A DNA stretch of 64,000 nucleotides from Mixophyes australis (Eukaryota; Chordata; Amphibia; Anura; Limnodynastidae), in the NCBI GenBank assembly GCA_036250195.1, contig JAVHZZ010000003.1:342345875-342409874 (forward strand), in the 5' to 3' direction. Of the stretch, positions 12,701-24,835 are shown piece by piece. Positions within the stretch are counted from its first letter, which is position 1, and each line of letters starts with the position of its first letter. The notes below the pieces were generated by a model. It was given only the letters and a program-made list of their open reading frames with translations. It did no database searches and was not told where the DNA came from. The position numbers and the translations under genes were made by a program.

Positions 12701-15551
12701 TGCTAAGAATAAACCACAAGAAAGTACTTCTGGGTATAAAGCCAGAATATGGGACTGGAGTAATATTTATCCTATTTTGAAAGATAAAAGAACTATTAAA
12801 TATATAAAAATATTAAATATAAATGTATAGCGCCTTAAAAACAGGATCAGTTTATTTTGCTTGCATTTATTTTCTTTTGTTTTATGACACTTTAGTGTTA
12901 TTGAGAGTTTGCATGTGTATTGATCTACTTAGTTACTTACCAGATTGCAGAGTAGGAGTGACACATCTGTTTGTTGTTTTTCTTAAGTAAAATTATAAAT
13001 AGCTTTTGGATAAATAAACCAATGAGTTACGGAATGATGAGAGTTAATTCTTGCAATGTGGCTTAAATTACTTGTTGCTTTATAGTTGGTTTTCAAAGCA
13101 AACGTTTTAATAAATAAACATATTTAATACATATATAATATTTATTATAGTACCAATGCCAATAATAAGTGTTATGGCGGTTACGCCAGGAAAAGGTTTA
13201 AATCCCAGAGCGACTGAGACAGCCTTCATACCTATTCCACATAGGAAATTCTGCATGTGCACCATATCAATTATAATTATTTGGTGTTCATATTTTACAT
13301 AGGTTGGGCCACTATGGTTGACATTTACTAACCAGCATTTTTTTGGGATGGTTCTCAAACCACACATTGTCGGTGGCTTTTTCTATCCAGTGGTTTGGAG
13401 GGTGAATACTCAAAACGGCGGTGATATGTGGAGGACTGAAAAGTCCCAAACCGGAGCGGTACAGGCAAGAAAAACTACTGGGGAACAACCAGAAAAAATG
13501 GTTGTTTGAAGTTTTTGACCATCCTGAAAATAAGAAAAGGTGCAATACAGTTATTGATTATTATTATTATTATTATTAAGGCAGCAAAATAATTAATAAT
13601 GATCTTATGGGGGCAAAATTATTATTATGAATATAATGTGGGGGCCAAATTAAACTGATAATGTTAAGAGGGCAATATTATTTTAACCTTATAATTAATA
13701 TTTGACAATGATAAGTTATTAAGGACGGGACAGAATTGTTTATTTAATGTTTTCGGCATTTGTAGTGCATACATGTGGCAGCATGCATTGCGCCCACATA
13801 AGTATTTTTACGCTTTTTGTGCTGCAGGTCAATATTAAGAAACAGGTTTTTTGTTATTAGTATGAGCTATGAAAGGGCAGCCTGTAGGCTATCAGAGGTG
13901 GCTATGGGAATACATTCTTTAGCCTTTGATTTTGAAAGAGCATTGGTTGTAGATACTGTTTGAGTTATGTGAGAAATGGGTTGCAGGTTACGGCCAGAGC
14001 TATTAGTTCGGGTTTATTTTTAGCAGCGGCTACTAGTTGTCCTTCAGTTACTATCTTTCATGTTTAGCTGAGAATAACTGTTATGTTTCCCCAACTTTTC
14101 AAATAACATTTACTTTCCTTTTGTCTTCTATTAAGCACCCAGTAAAATACATATATATGGGTGTATTATATTATTTTGTAGGCAGAGATCTTGCTAAATC
14201 TGAATATTTGTATTGATAAATATAAGACGCATCTTTCATGTAGTTATTTTCTTCTAAGTAAAGAAGTAAAACTGGCAATAACGTTAATAAGAGGTGTATC
14301 AATGTGAGCGACTTTGTGTTATTTCCCATAAAAAAATATTACTAAACAGTAGAAAATAAATAGCATAACATCAGCAATTAGGTAAAGAGATATTGTAAAC
14401 AGCAGATACAGTTATAAAATATACAGTGCTAATATAACAGAGTGATTACATAGAATTCCGTACAACAATTACACAGACGCAGTCATTGTAAAAGAATACA
14501 ATATAAGTACAGTCTTCAGAACGATGTTACTGGTTAAGGAGAAATATAAAGTCTTTATTAATTGAGACCAGTTAATACTAAGTTAAGTACTTTAGTGTTA
14601 GTCTATTTAAGCACATACTGTTTAGTTGCTAATAATACACTTTGGTAATTGTAGCGACCAGAATTTGTTAATGTTTATTATAAGTCATGTATTAACAGTT
14701 GGATACAGAGATATATTATAGTTATGTGCCCTAACAGTTGTTAGCACAAGAATAATAGTGAGCACTCGTTAGTGATATCACTTAACACTGGATAAAAGTG
14801 TATGCACCACCAAATTTAAAGCAACAATATTAGAAGAATATTTAGGACACCAAACAAAAGTCATTTTTACTAGTCAATGTTTACTCAGTTCTTAGCCCTG
14901 AGGCAATATCAGAAATTGGACTAGGACCCCGGTGACTGCGTTGGCCAAGTGAGGTCTGCTCCTCCCCACTCCCCTTGATACTATTGATAAGTCATAACTG
15001 GGCAAGAAGAAGGGATGGGGGGGCGTTGGATGTAACCTCTCAGGCTATTTCAGGTCAAGGACCAGCCAAGGGGATCCCTTTGTCCTTGGTCAGTGGATCA
15101 GAGCAAGAGATTTTCCATTCAAGCAGGAAGCAAACATTAAGATCAGCCTTAGACTTGGGACAGTGCTTGACCTACTTGTGCTTACATTTCACTCTTTGTT
15201 CTCACACCTGTTTTCAGTTTCACCTGAAACTCTATTCACCCCCCTTACTTGTACCTTTACATTTTTACTGCCAACTCCGCTGCTTTTCTCACTTTACTTT
15301 CCCATTCATTACCCCTCTCAACCCACCACCAGCTTCCTTATCCCCACGTCCGTTCTCCATACCTTGGGCGGTGCCTTGAGCGCAATGAGGGATATTTGTG
15401 ACATGAATGTACTTATCAATAGAAATAAGATTTTTAGAATAAGAATATTATTAGAATAATAGAATAAGTTTTTCCCCTAAACATGGCACATGCTAATACC
15501 CTTAACAAGGAGTGGGCAAGTACTACGTTCCCTACTTTTCCAAGATCTGTC

Positions 15552-15582
<31 letters not shown>

Positions 15583-18126
15583 GTAATAATAATAATAATA
15601 ACCATATATAATTGATATGTATCCACTGGGTGAAGATATCAGCAACAGGGGGGATGGATAAAAGGGGACATTTTAAATTCCAGGGTTGGTGATTCTAGCC
15701 TCCCAGAGTTTATTAGCCCTGTACTAAAAAGTGTTGGGGATCTACCCAACCCCCTGCACTATGGGGACATAGACTTCAGGACTGGCGAAATTTCCATGCC
15801 AACAGTCCCAGTTTAATGGACAGTGTTTCTTCAAATTGTAACCAATAGTAATAAAATCTAAATATGGAAAAATGCTAAGGAAAAATACCACATCTACACA
15901 CTAGTACTGACTGTTGATCAAATGATCATAGTCAGGATTCCCGGGAATTCCCTTCAGTTAAGAAACAGCCAGTGTGGAAAATTGATTGTTATTGACTGCA
16001 GATTCAAGGGAGTTCTGAGGAATCCTGGCTGTGATCTTCTAGCAATGGTCAAAGTGCTACAATTTGTGGTCTTTTGGGGCTTTTTCTTCATTTGGACTAT
16101 GCCGGATGATGAAAAGATATTTTTTAAAATTGAAAAAAAGTGGTAAATGAGGCCTTCAGGAGTCTTTAATTCATTTAAATTTTCTTCTTTTTGGTGTTTT
16201 TGTTTTTTTTATCACTCTGTTGGTATAATGAAATACTTGGTACCCAATCTTGTTATTAGCCTGGCCCCACAGTCCAGGAGGCGTTGCAATGAGCCATTGT
16301 CAGCGTGAACTTTGTGCCTCTAAGTGGGATTTTTGTGCCCCCATCACACATATATGCCAGACTCCTGCTGACCACTGACGGGCTGGTTTTTAGTAAGGCA
16401 TGGAGACCAACACTCGTGGTCTTTCTTTTACAGTGGAAACCAGACCAGGCTGTCTAATGCAGTGGCTGGTTGATGATTTAAGGAGAGGGAGATGCTGCCC
16501 ATTTATTTATTTATTTATTGTACATTAAAACAGTGCCAGTCCAGGCTTCACAGATTTCTAGGGTAAGTTTAGGGCCTGGACCCAGAATTTAAGAATTGGT
16601 AGTCTCCATTCTCCCATTTAATCTTTTGTAGTGCCATTGGTTCAACAATATACTGGTGGATCATTAATTAACATGACATTACTTACTCAGGCTGGTCCAT
16701 GTATGCAGTATCTCAGAGACCATTAGTTAAACTGTAGTCTTAAAGTTTTTAGGTTTTAATTAGATTAAGATTGTTCAACCAGTGCATATAAATTACGAAT
16801 ATAACATCAATACGTGATGTTCAGTATTAAAATACAACTCTAGCTTAAGATCTTTGAATGTAAAGAAGAATGGAATGTTGAAGATTAGACTTAGTGACAC
16901 TGTATTCAATATAGTTGTTTGTTTTGAATGACTTCAATTCCTCACAAATTCCTTCACTGCAATCATTGTTCAAGAAAAACATTAATGTTTTATGTGCTTG
17001 TACCATATTACAACAACAAGCACCCAACCGGCCATTTTTTGAATGTTTTTTTTACTAGATGTATCCAGTTTGTGTAGCATTAATAGTACAAGATCATAGA
17101 ATACCTAAAATATTTATCTGCATAAATTAGTACTAAGAACAGTAGCTTTGCAAAATATTTTGCATTTAATTTCAGCCAAGCAAACGTGAAAGAAAACAAT
17201 TCTCTGCAACAAATGAAACATGTTTTCGGCTTTAAGGATAACTTAGTAAATTGTTCTTTCAGTCTCTGAAACAAGCAGCTTAATTTTGTTTAATTGTTTT
17301 TTCTCTTCCCCACATTCAATACAAAATGCATGTTTATGTCACTTTTTAATTAGTCACTATCCTTGTTTTCATACAAATTTATTTTTACTGTACATACTCT
17401 AAAAAGGAAATGAGCAGCACAGAGAATCAGCTGGGTTGCTATAGAACCTTCTGTTTCTTCCCATAGTTTTATAAACAATTGGTAGAGAATGCCATAAATT
17501 GTAATTATAACTATACAGCAGATAATAAGCATTTATTGAAAGGAGATTTAGTTTGCAAAATCATATGGGTGTACAATCTTTTTCTTTCATTTCTTTCTTT
17601 GTTTACCAACATTTCAGCCCTTGCTTTCTGCTATATTGACAAGTTGACATTAAATTTCTAAGTACAGTAGTGTTTAATCATTGCTACTTGTCCATTGATA
17701 GTGGTATAAGAAGCTGAGAATGGCTGTTGGAACCCTTAGGCAGCTTACCCATTGGCATTAACAATCATACACTTACTAGCTTTTTCAACACTACTATAGG
17801 CATGTAAATGGATATAGTGGCCTATTGGCTCTAGTGTCCCCATACCCACTTGCGCTTGCCATGAGGAGTAGCAGTGGCGGCATTTTTTCGGACACTGCAT
17901 GTACTATTTACTTGCGTGCTCTTCATAACCTCCCCTTTCCTACTCCAAATGCCAAATGAGGTGCCACTAGCCTTTTCCTAAATCCGATGGGTAACCAGCC
18001 TTAGCTGGGGTTAAGGTCTAGTGTTAACCCCAATTACTGCACAGAACATAGCTTTAGAACAGGGTGCAGTATTTACTAAATCCTGAATATTTATTTAACA
18101 TTTTTAATTTATTTTTTACAGCATAT
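12701..18126. other. AT-rich non-coding DNA with short triplet repeats
   Basis: (ATT)n runs occur at about 13555-13580 and 15555-15603, the second switching to (TAA)n, and a short (TTTA)n run at about 16501-16520. No frame in this stretch contains a recognisable protein domain, including the 134-residue plus frame at 14975-15379, which covers a pyrimidine-rich tract. Confidence 0.5.
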
Positions 18127-19389
18127 CAGGGGCAAACGCAGGATTTGAGGAGGGGGTTTCCACCCATGCCACCAGTGGGCGTGCCCAGCATGTGTAGGGG
18201 CATAGCTATAATTTTACACAATCAGTAAGGCACAACATTCCATTGGTCCATCAAAATGCATATGCATTGCTATGTCTAGTGTACATGACACTAAGAACTG
18301 AATAAAAAACAGTTATAATTACAATCAAAGATAAGCAAAGTGACACTGTGCAGTCATAGCAAATGTGGCCAAACATCATACGTGAGGCTTTGTACTGAGA
18401 GATTATTGTAGATTATTCTGGTTTTGCATACAACTAAATGCTTCTATGCTTAATAGCCTAGATGCTGCATACAAAGAATCATTCTTGAAACTCAACACAT
18501 CTCAGCGTGCTCCTGTACGCTTTACAACATTGCTCTTTAACATAAATGTCATGTGATGTATCTTTTCCCATAGTAACAAACCCTGTTTACTGAGTATTCT
18601 TACGTAAAATCCTATATAAGATGCTTGTCTGTTTATCATTGCTGTATCAAACAAGCTGAATTCTTCTTGACATAGTCAAATGTTATACTGTACAGACATT
18701 AAAATCATTCATAGCTGGTCTATATTGTACTTTTAGGTGATTTACTGTTTTGTATACTAATGTTAATGATATTCAGTGTTTGCTGCCTCATGGGAAAAAA
18801 AATATGAAATGATGAAACAGGTTTTTGGCCCAAGCACAAGCTGATTAGCAATTTACAGAGTTGTGTGGCTTGTTTCAACTGGTAATTATCTAACTAGAAT
18901 AGTCAGACTATATCACAAATGCATATCTCCTATCCCAATTTAGGCAGGATAGGGTCATACTCGCAAACACACACAGGGTCAAGCACACAGACATGTCAAC
19001 TGGCACATACACAGACAAGCACAGACTCACACATTCACAAACACACAAGATCAAACACACAGACATGTAAACTGTCACATACACAGACGAGCAGTGGGTC
19101 AAACACAGACAAGCACAGGGTCAAACACACAGATATGTAAACTGTCACACACACACGCTCTTACCTTCTTCTGCCTGCTGCATCACACCCATACTGTCTG
19201 TGTAGGAGGAAGGGGCGGGGCCAGACTCAGGGAAGAGAGCAGTGCTCACATATCAGGGGAGGAGACTGGGAGATGATTGCATCTACAAGCAGTAGTGGCT
19301 GGTTCGGGAGAGGGGCCACTGTAAGCATATGCACACTAGGCAGGACAAGGGTTTCTGGGGACTAAAAAACCTCCTCTGGGTGCGCGCCT
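18127..19389. mobile_element. Probable hAT-like element with internal CA-rich minisatellite
   Basis: The left end reads CAGGGGCAAACGCAGG followed by a GGGGGTTTCCACCC tract. The right end carries a GGGTTTCTGGGGAC block and GGTGCGCGCCTG. This arrangement parallels the 298-bp element at 47660-47957. A shared GCATAT at both junctions is too weak to prove a target duplication. The interior contains a degenerate CACACAGACATGT-AACTG minisatellite at about 18954-19165, with units of roughly 50-60 bp. The boundaries are approximate. Confidence 0.5.
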
Positions 19390-19665
19390 GCATATTGTAC
19401 TTTGCTCCCTATTATGGCATTATGCCTACCTCTTTATGTTATTGAATAAATGTAACAAATTTTTGCATACCTGATCTATTATCCTGTTCATGTATGCTTA
19501 TGATTCATATGTAGTAGCTTTTGTTGACTTGTATTGCTCATATTACCATTGCTCACCAATCACATAGATCAACATTTACAAGTTTACTTTTAAGAACATT
19601 GGTTGCAACCTGCAAAATCTAAGGAAACCAATCCTAAAAAAGTAATGGCAACTTATTAAAGCCTA

Positions 19666-19730
<65 letters not shown>

Positions 19731-20404
19731 TAATTCTTATATTTTGTGATATTATAAAGAAAAAGCTAAGGTAGCAAAGCCCTTTGAAAGAGAATTATAG
19801 AGATTGATTGAAATAAGCTTTCTCGGGTGCTATACAATAGTGTACACCCATTTCACAATTTCAAAGCACTAGTTATCCTAATATGATGTCTTTAAGGTTT
19901 GAAGTCAAATTATCAAGTTGAAAGAAGGAGAGTTTGCTGGAATAATTATTGTTCCATTATTTGAATTAAGCTTAATTTCAACAAAATAGCCCTAGTGATA
20001 GGGACAATTACAGCTTCCATTTTGCTGTATATAATATAATAATTGCATTACTACTACTATATTAGGACAGTATTTTATCATTATGGTGATTATTGTAAGA
20101 CATAGTGTAAAAAGGGTATTTGTTTTATACTATAAGTACATGGTCAAGGTCAGAATGTAAAGATGAAGGACTTTTTCTGGAATAAATGGCGCAATCGAAT
20201 GACCGCAAAAGTGTGTTGGATGCCCCAGATTTTGCTGTATTAATTCTGCCTTCTTGTTGTTTTTAGGGGTAATGGGATGGGATTAAGCATGAATGGCCTC
20301 ATCAACATGTTGTGTTCAAGCTCTCATGCATGCTGTTTGAATCAATTCAGTGTTTTATCTCTCTGGCTCGTATATAGCCTTAGGCAGACACAGGTGATCA
20401 TATA
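19390..20404. other. AT-rich non-coding DNA with (AAT)n array
   Basis: An (AAT)n microsatellite lies at about 19669-19731. The remainder contains no recognisable gene or element. Confidence 0.6.
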
Positions 20405-21690
20405 TAAACTGGAAAAATAAGAAGATGTAGTAAATTTTTATTGGAACCCACCTTTAAGTTATACACATTAACAGGTCTACGCCAACAGTCAGCGATCTGA
20501 AGTGCATCCTTGTAGATGTCTTGAGCAAAGGCTTGCAGGCTTGCAGCACATCATTGCACCCTACTATCACTTTTGTACTCTTTAATATATATATGCATGG
20601 ATTCCACAAGTTGTCCTTTGATATCTGGCACCAACACGTGAGCAGCAGATCTTTTAAGTTCTGTAAGGTGCGTGGTAAGGGCCTCCGTGGCACTGACTTG
20701 CTTTTCCAGCACGCTCCACAGATCCTTGATCAGATTAAGATCTGTGGAATTTGGAGGCCAGGTGAACACATTGTACTGTTTGTCATGTACCTCAAACCAT
20801 TCCTTAGCAATTTTCACAGTGTGTCAGGGCACATTATCCTGCTGAAAAAGGCCACTGCCGTCAGGGAGTACAGTTGCCATGAAGGGATGTACTTGGTTTT
20901 AGTAGGTGGTATATGTCAAACTAACATCCACACAAATGACAGGACCTAAGTCCCAGCAGAACATTGCCCAGAGCATCACACTACATCTGCCAGCTTCTCT
21001 TCTTCCCATAGTGCATCCTGGTGTCTAGGAAAACAACACACACGCACCCAGCCGTCCATATGATGCAAAATAAAATGTGATTCATCAGACTGGGCTACCT
21101 TCTTCCATTACCTTATGGTGCAGTTCTACCACTCATTGCAGGTGCTTTTGGGGTAGACAGAGATCAGCTTGGGCACTCTGAGCGTTCTGCAACTATGCAG
21201 CCCCATATGCAGCAAGCTACGATACACTCTGACACCTTTCTATCATAACCAGCATTGACTTTTTCAGCAATTTGTACTACAGTAACACTTCTGTGGGATT
21301 GGACCAGAAGGGGTTGCCTCCGCTACCCACGCTCATCAATGAGCCTTGGGCCCCCATGACTCTGTCACCCGTTCACTGGTTGCCCTTCCTTGGACCACTT
21401 TTGGTAGGTACCACCACTGCATACCGGGAACAACCCACAAGACTGGGCGTTTTGGTGTTGCTCTGACCCAGTCATCCAGCTATTACAATTTGGGCCTTAT
21501 TAAAATCGCTCAGATCCTTACGCTTGCCCTTTTTTCCTGCTTCCAAAACATCAACTTCAAGAACTGACTGTTCACTTGCTGCCTAGTATATCCCACCCCA
21601 AGACAGTTTCCACTTTAATGAGATTATTAATGTTATTCACCTCACGTTTTAATCTTGTAGTTGATCGATGTATATATACAGTACATACAG
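20405..21690 (-). mobile_element. Tc1-like DNA transposon, inactive
   Basis: The minus strand carries a Tc1 transposase read from about 21560 to 20460. The right end (TGATCGATGTATATATACAG) is the terminal region of a common fish/frog Tc1-type element and lies next to the 5' end of the reading frame. The left terminus is less clear and the limits are approximate. The whole element is diverged and frame-broken. Confidence 0.8.
20460..21563 (-). pseudogene. Tc1-like transposase pseudogene
   Basis: On the minus strand the C-terminal part includes the block WPPNSTDLNLIKDLWSVLE at about 20700-20760, followed by LKRSAAHVLVPD. This is the last third of a Tc1 DD34E transposase. In the family this block normally reads NPIE, with Glu as the third catalytic residue. 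Here the codon at 20725-20727 gives Lys, so the catalytic acid is lost. Upstream sequence toward 21560 corresponds at DNA level to the helix-turn-helix and first catalytic part of such transposases, but it is broken into different frames. The gene would have encoded the cut-and-paste enzyme of the surrounding element and is dead. Confidence 0.82.
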
Positions 21691-22692
21691 TGGTCAAATT
21701 GGGATGATATACAGTGGTATGCCATACCGCCTCTTCTCCTATTTCATTGTAAAGCTATCAAAATAGTTTCACCTACATTTTCCATACCGTCACTTCTAAA
21801 TTTCCATACCGCCTCCTCTAAATGTCCACTTTGACAACTGTAAATTTATATCTTTAGATAGATAGATAGATAGAGATATTAAGGGAATATGACACAACTT
21901 TTATTGTACTTTTATGGCCACTGTACAATTTTATTTTTGTTTTGTGCTATTTAGTATTTTGGTGGATGTAAACATCACAGTTACGATAGTGTAAGGAGGT
22001 TTAGCCTAAGGTTGGACTGGTCTTAAGAAGTAGACATTATTCCCGTCAATAATATCACAAAATCATTACACAACTATGTCCATGCAGTAGATTATTGTGT
22101 AGTCATAATATAAGAATGTGTCATGCAAACTATCAAATATATTATTTTTGACACTACATTGTACCCTTGTCACTGGATTGGACACTGATTACCTTTTTAC
22201 AAAACAGTAACTAAAAGTCTTCCAGAGTTAAAGACAGCACTCAATCCATGAAAAAAATTAGGTATTGTTTTAAATCATTTTGTTTAAATACTTAATAATT
22301 GCCACCTATTCCACTTCTCCCACATAAAAGAGCTATATTCTTGAGCAAGCAGATAACAAGATTCCAACTCAACAACAAAACTGCCTTGCGGTTATTAGAT
22401 GTGCAAATAACACCTCTAATGATGAAACTCTGTTTTTTCTGAAACATAGATGTGGCAGACAGTATTGTGAATCATATTAGAAATCGACAGCTGGAAATAG
22501 GAATGTATTTTCTTGCTCTATAGTGGATTGTGCACTTTAAGACTTTACACTTAGATTTAGTGTTTTAAAAACTGCAAGTATATATAGCCATTTTTATTAA
22601 TTCAATTACATCATTAAATGTTGCATTGAATAGTTTAATTGTCATTAAAATTTAAAATTTCTTATATTTCATGAGAAATTAAAGTGATTTTA
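21691..22692. other. AT-rich non-coding DNA
   Basis: A short GATA run lies near 21860. Nothing else is recognised. Confidence 0.5.
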
Positions 22693-23029
22693 TGGGCTGC
22701 ACGGTGGCTTAGTGGCTAGCACTTCTGCCTCACAGCACTGGGGTCATGTGTTCGATTCCCGACCATGGCCTTATCTTATCGGTGTGGAGTTTGAATGTTC
22801 TCCCCGTGTTTGCGTGGGTTTCCTCAGGGGTGCTTCGGTTTCCTCCCACACTCCAAAAACATACTGGTAGGTTAATTGGCTGTTATCAAATTGACCCTAG
22901 TCTCTCTCTCTCTCTGTGTGTGTGTATGTGTATATTAGGGAATTTAGACTGTAAGCTCCAATGGGGCAGGGACTGATGTGAGTGAGTTCTCTGTACAGCG
23001 CTATATAAATAGCTGATGATGATGATGAT
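22693..23029 (+). mobile_element. Full-length tRNA-derived SINE
   Basis: The head is GGGCTGCACGGTGGCTTAGT with a pol III A-box-like segment. A B-box-like GTTCGATTCC follows at about 22751-22760. The body includes TTCTCCCCGTGTTTGCGTGG, and a short (TC)n/(TG)n stretch precedes GACTGTAAGCTCCAATGGGG. The 3' end is GCGCTATATAAAT followed by (GAT)n. It is the best-preserved of the SINE copies here. I find no clear target-site duplication. Confidence 0.88.
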
Positions 23030-23309
23030 ACTATGCTGAGCACACTATACACTCCCAATACCTGGTGCAACCAGACTTGAAAATGTCCCGGTATAAGGAT
23101 ACATTTGTCCTTATAAGGACTTGTGGGAAAGTGACCCACAGAGATGTACACTATTGTTCTTAATGAGAGTAAAAAGGTCACATGTGGAGGTCACATTGGG
23201 CATGGTCAATAGAGTATATAATTAAAAATAAAAAAGTTATTGATAGATCCCTGGTTAAATTCTGCCTCAGACTAATGACTAACATTATATATTTTTATGT
23301 TTAAATTAG
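23030..23309. other. AT-rich non-coding DNA
   Basis: No gene or element recognised. Confidence 0.45.
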
Positions 23310-23882
23310 CATTTTGAAATGTGGATCTGGATTAGCTTTGTGTTTTGGTTTTGGTTTTGGCAAAACCGCCCTCGTGTGTCTTGATTTTGGTTTTGGATCT
23401 GTATTTTTTTGAAAAATTGCTCAAATATGCTAAAATCACATAATTTTGCTTTTTTTTGTTCCTACATTATTATTAACCTCAATAACATTAATTTCCAGTC
23501 ATTTGCTGTGAATTTTGACCACCTCACAGGTCACAATATTATTTTCATACACTTTCGGACAAAGACTACAGCGAGCACAAACACACGGCAGTTCACAGGA
23601 CATCTAGGAAATATTGCCACACAGCAGTGGCAGAAAAAAAAAAGAAAAGTGGTGCCAGATGGAATTGTCCTTATGCCCTTTCACCCGCCCTTATGTAAGA
23701 TATTGAAAAGGACATGTACGGTATTCTCCAGTGACAAGGAGTACCACTTTTGTGGCTTAAGTGCTTGGTTTGTTCAGGCCCCCACAAAACAAGCTACCAA
23801 TAGCTTAGCTCCCTTAAGTCCAACAGAGGCAGGATGATAAATATGTCCAGTTTAATGAACTGCTAAGACACCTGAGAAAACA

Positions 23883-24130
23883 AATGGTTGTGTCCCCAGC
23901 CCCTGTAGAAGATTTGTAAGATGAAACAAGGATATCGCCATCACCCAGAGTACACGGCCGGTACAGTGAAACTGAGAATGACTCATTAAATCAGTTATGG
24001 TTCCTTTTATTGCTTCACCCGTTACTTGGATACCTGTGGTAATTCTACAGCTAATACATGGCGACGAGTACTGACCCCCTGGGATGCGTGTATTTTTTTT
24101 AGACGAAGACCAATCCAGGGTGCCCCAGCG
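23883..24130 (+). pseudogene. 18S rRNA 5'-end fragment (pseudogene)
   Basis: The segment ACGGCCGGTACAGTGAAACT at about 23954, then ATTAAATCAGTTATGGTTCC, then CTGTGGTAATTCTACAGCTA and ATACATGGCGACGAGTACTG follows eukaryotic 18S rRNA helix by helix from near its 5' end for roughly 240 nt. Weaker similarity extends back to TGGTTGTGTCCCCAGC, which matches the conserved 18S start with substitutions. It is diverged, lacks the remaining 1.6 kb or so of 18S, and is not a functional gene. It sits inside the decayed hAT relative. Confidence 0.85.
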
Positions 24131-24309
24131 GGTTGTAGATGGTGAACTCAGTGAAAAAGAAAGTATGTGGTCACACGTATGAGAGAGAAGCAAAATTGAA
24201 AGGATGATTCAAAACAAACTTCATCCTAACACAATATTAACCCAAACCCACAGGAAACCACCATTACAGAAGTCTCTGTAACATAAATGTCAAAAACAAA
24301 AATTTTAAA

Positions 24310-24790
24310 AAAAGCTTTTACCTTTTTAAAGAAAAAAACACATCTTTAATAAAGGTGAAACTTTGCTGTAAAAAAACATAAAATTACCAACATGTAATTT
24401 TATAACATCACTCAATACTAATTAATCACGGCTGGAATCCACCATTACAGAAGTATATTTGATCTAAATGCCAGTAAAGGTCTTCCTCGTGGAATTTGTA
24501 CTTCATTTTACGACAAGGCTGTCACGATTTTTGGGCAATTCTTTTAGACCAGACCAAATGTCAAAATGTTCTGCTACAAATTCAATGGGGAAGGCGATTA
24601 CCGGCAATTACATCAGACTTCTGTAATGGTAGATTCCAGCGGGGATAAATTAGTATTGTGTGAGGGTGATGTACACAATGATGAGGGTGAGGATGATGAC
24701 ATTTTGGCAATTTTATGTTTTTCAACATTAAACTTTCACCTTTATAAGAGAGGTGTTTCTTTCTTTAAAAGGTACAAGCTTTTTTTTATA
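24310..24790. repeat. Imperfect inverted repeat built from hAT transposase-tail sequence
   Basis: The left arm (about 24310-24455) is the reverse complement of the right arm (about 24617-24790), with a spacer of about 160 bp. The right arm read on the plus strand encodes DSSGDKLVLCEGDV and an acidic run, closely resembling the C-terminal tail of the 56292-58229 protein. A third partial copy of the arm (CCACCATTACAGAAG) lies at about 24256 in the left-arm orientation. Confidence 0.75.
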
Positions 24791-24835
24791 TTTTTGTTTC
24801 CCTAACTTAAAACCACTATGCACTTGAACATAGGC

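Noticed and set aside
22746..22976. Functional tRNA gene from the B-box-like motif
   Set aside because: No cloverleaf can be drawn; the motif belongs to the head of a SINE with a (GAT)n tail.
23883..24130. Functional 18S rRNA gene
   Set aside because: Only about 240 diverged nucleotides of the 5' end are present, with no rDNA neighbours.
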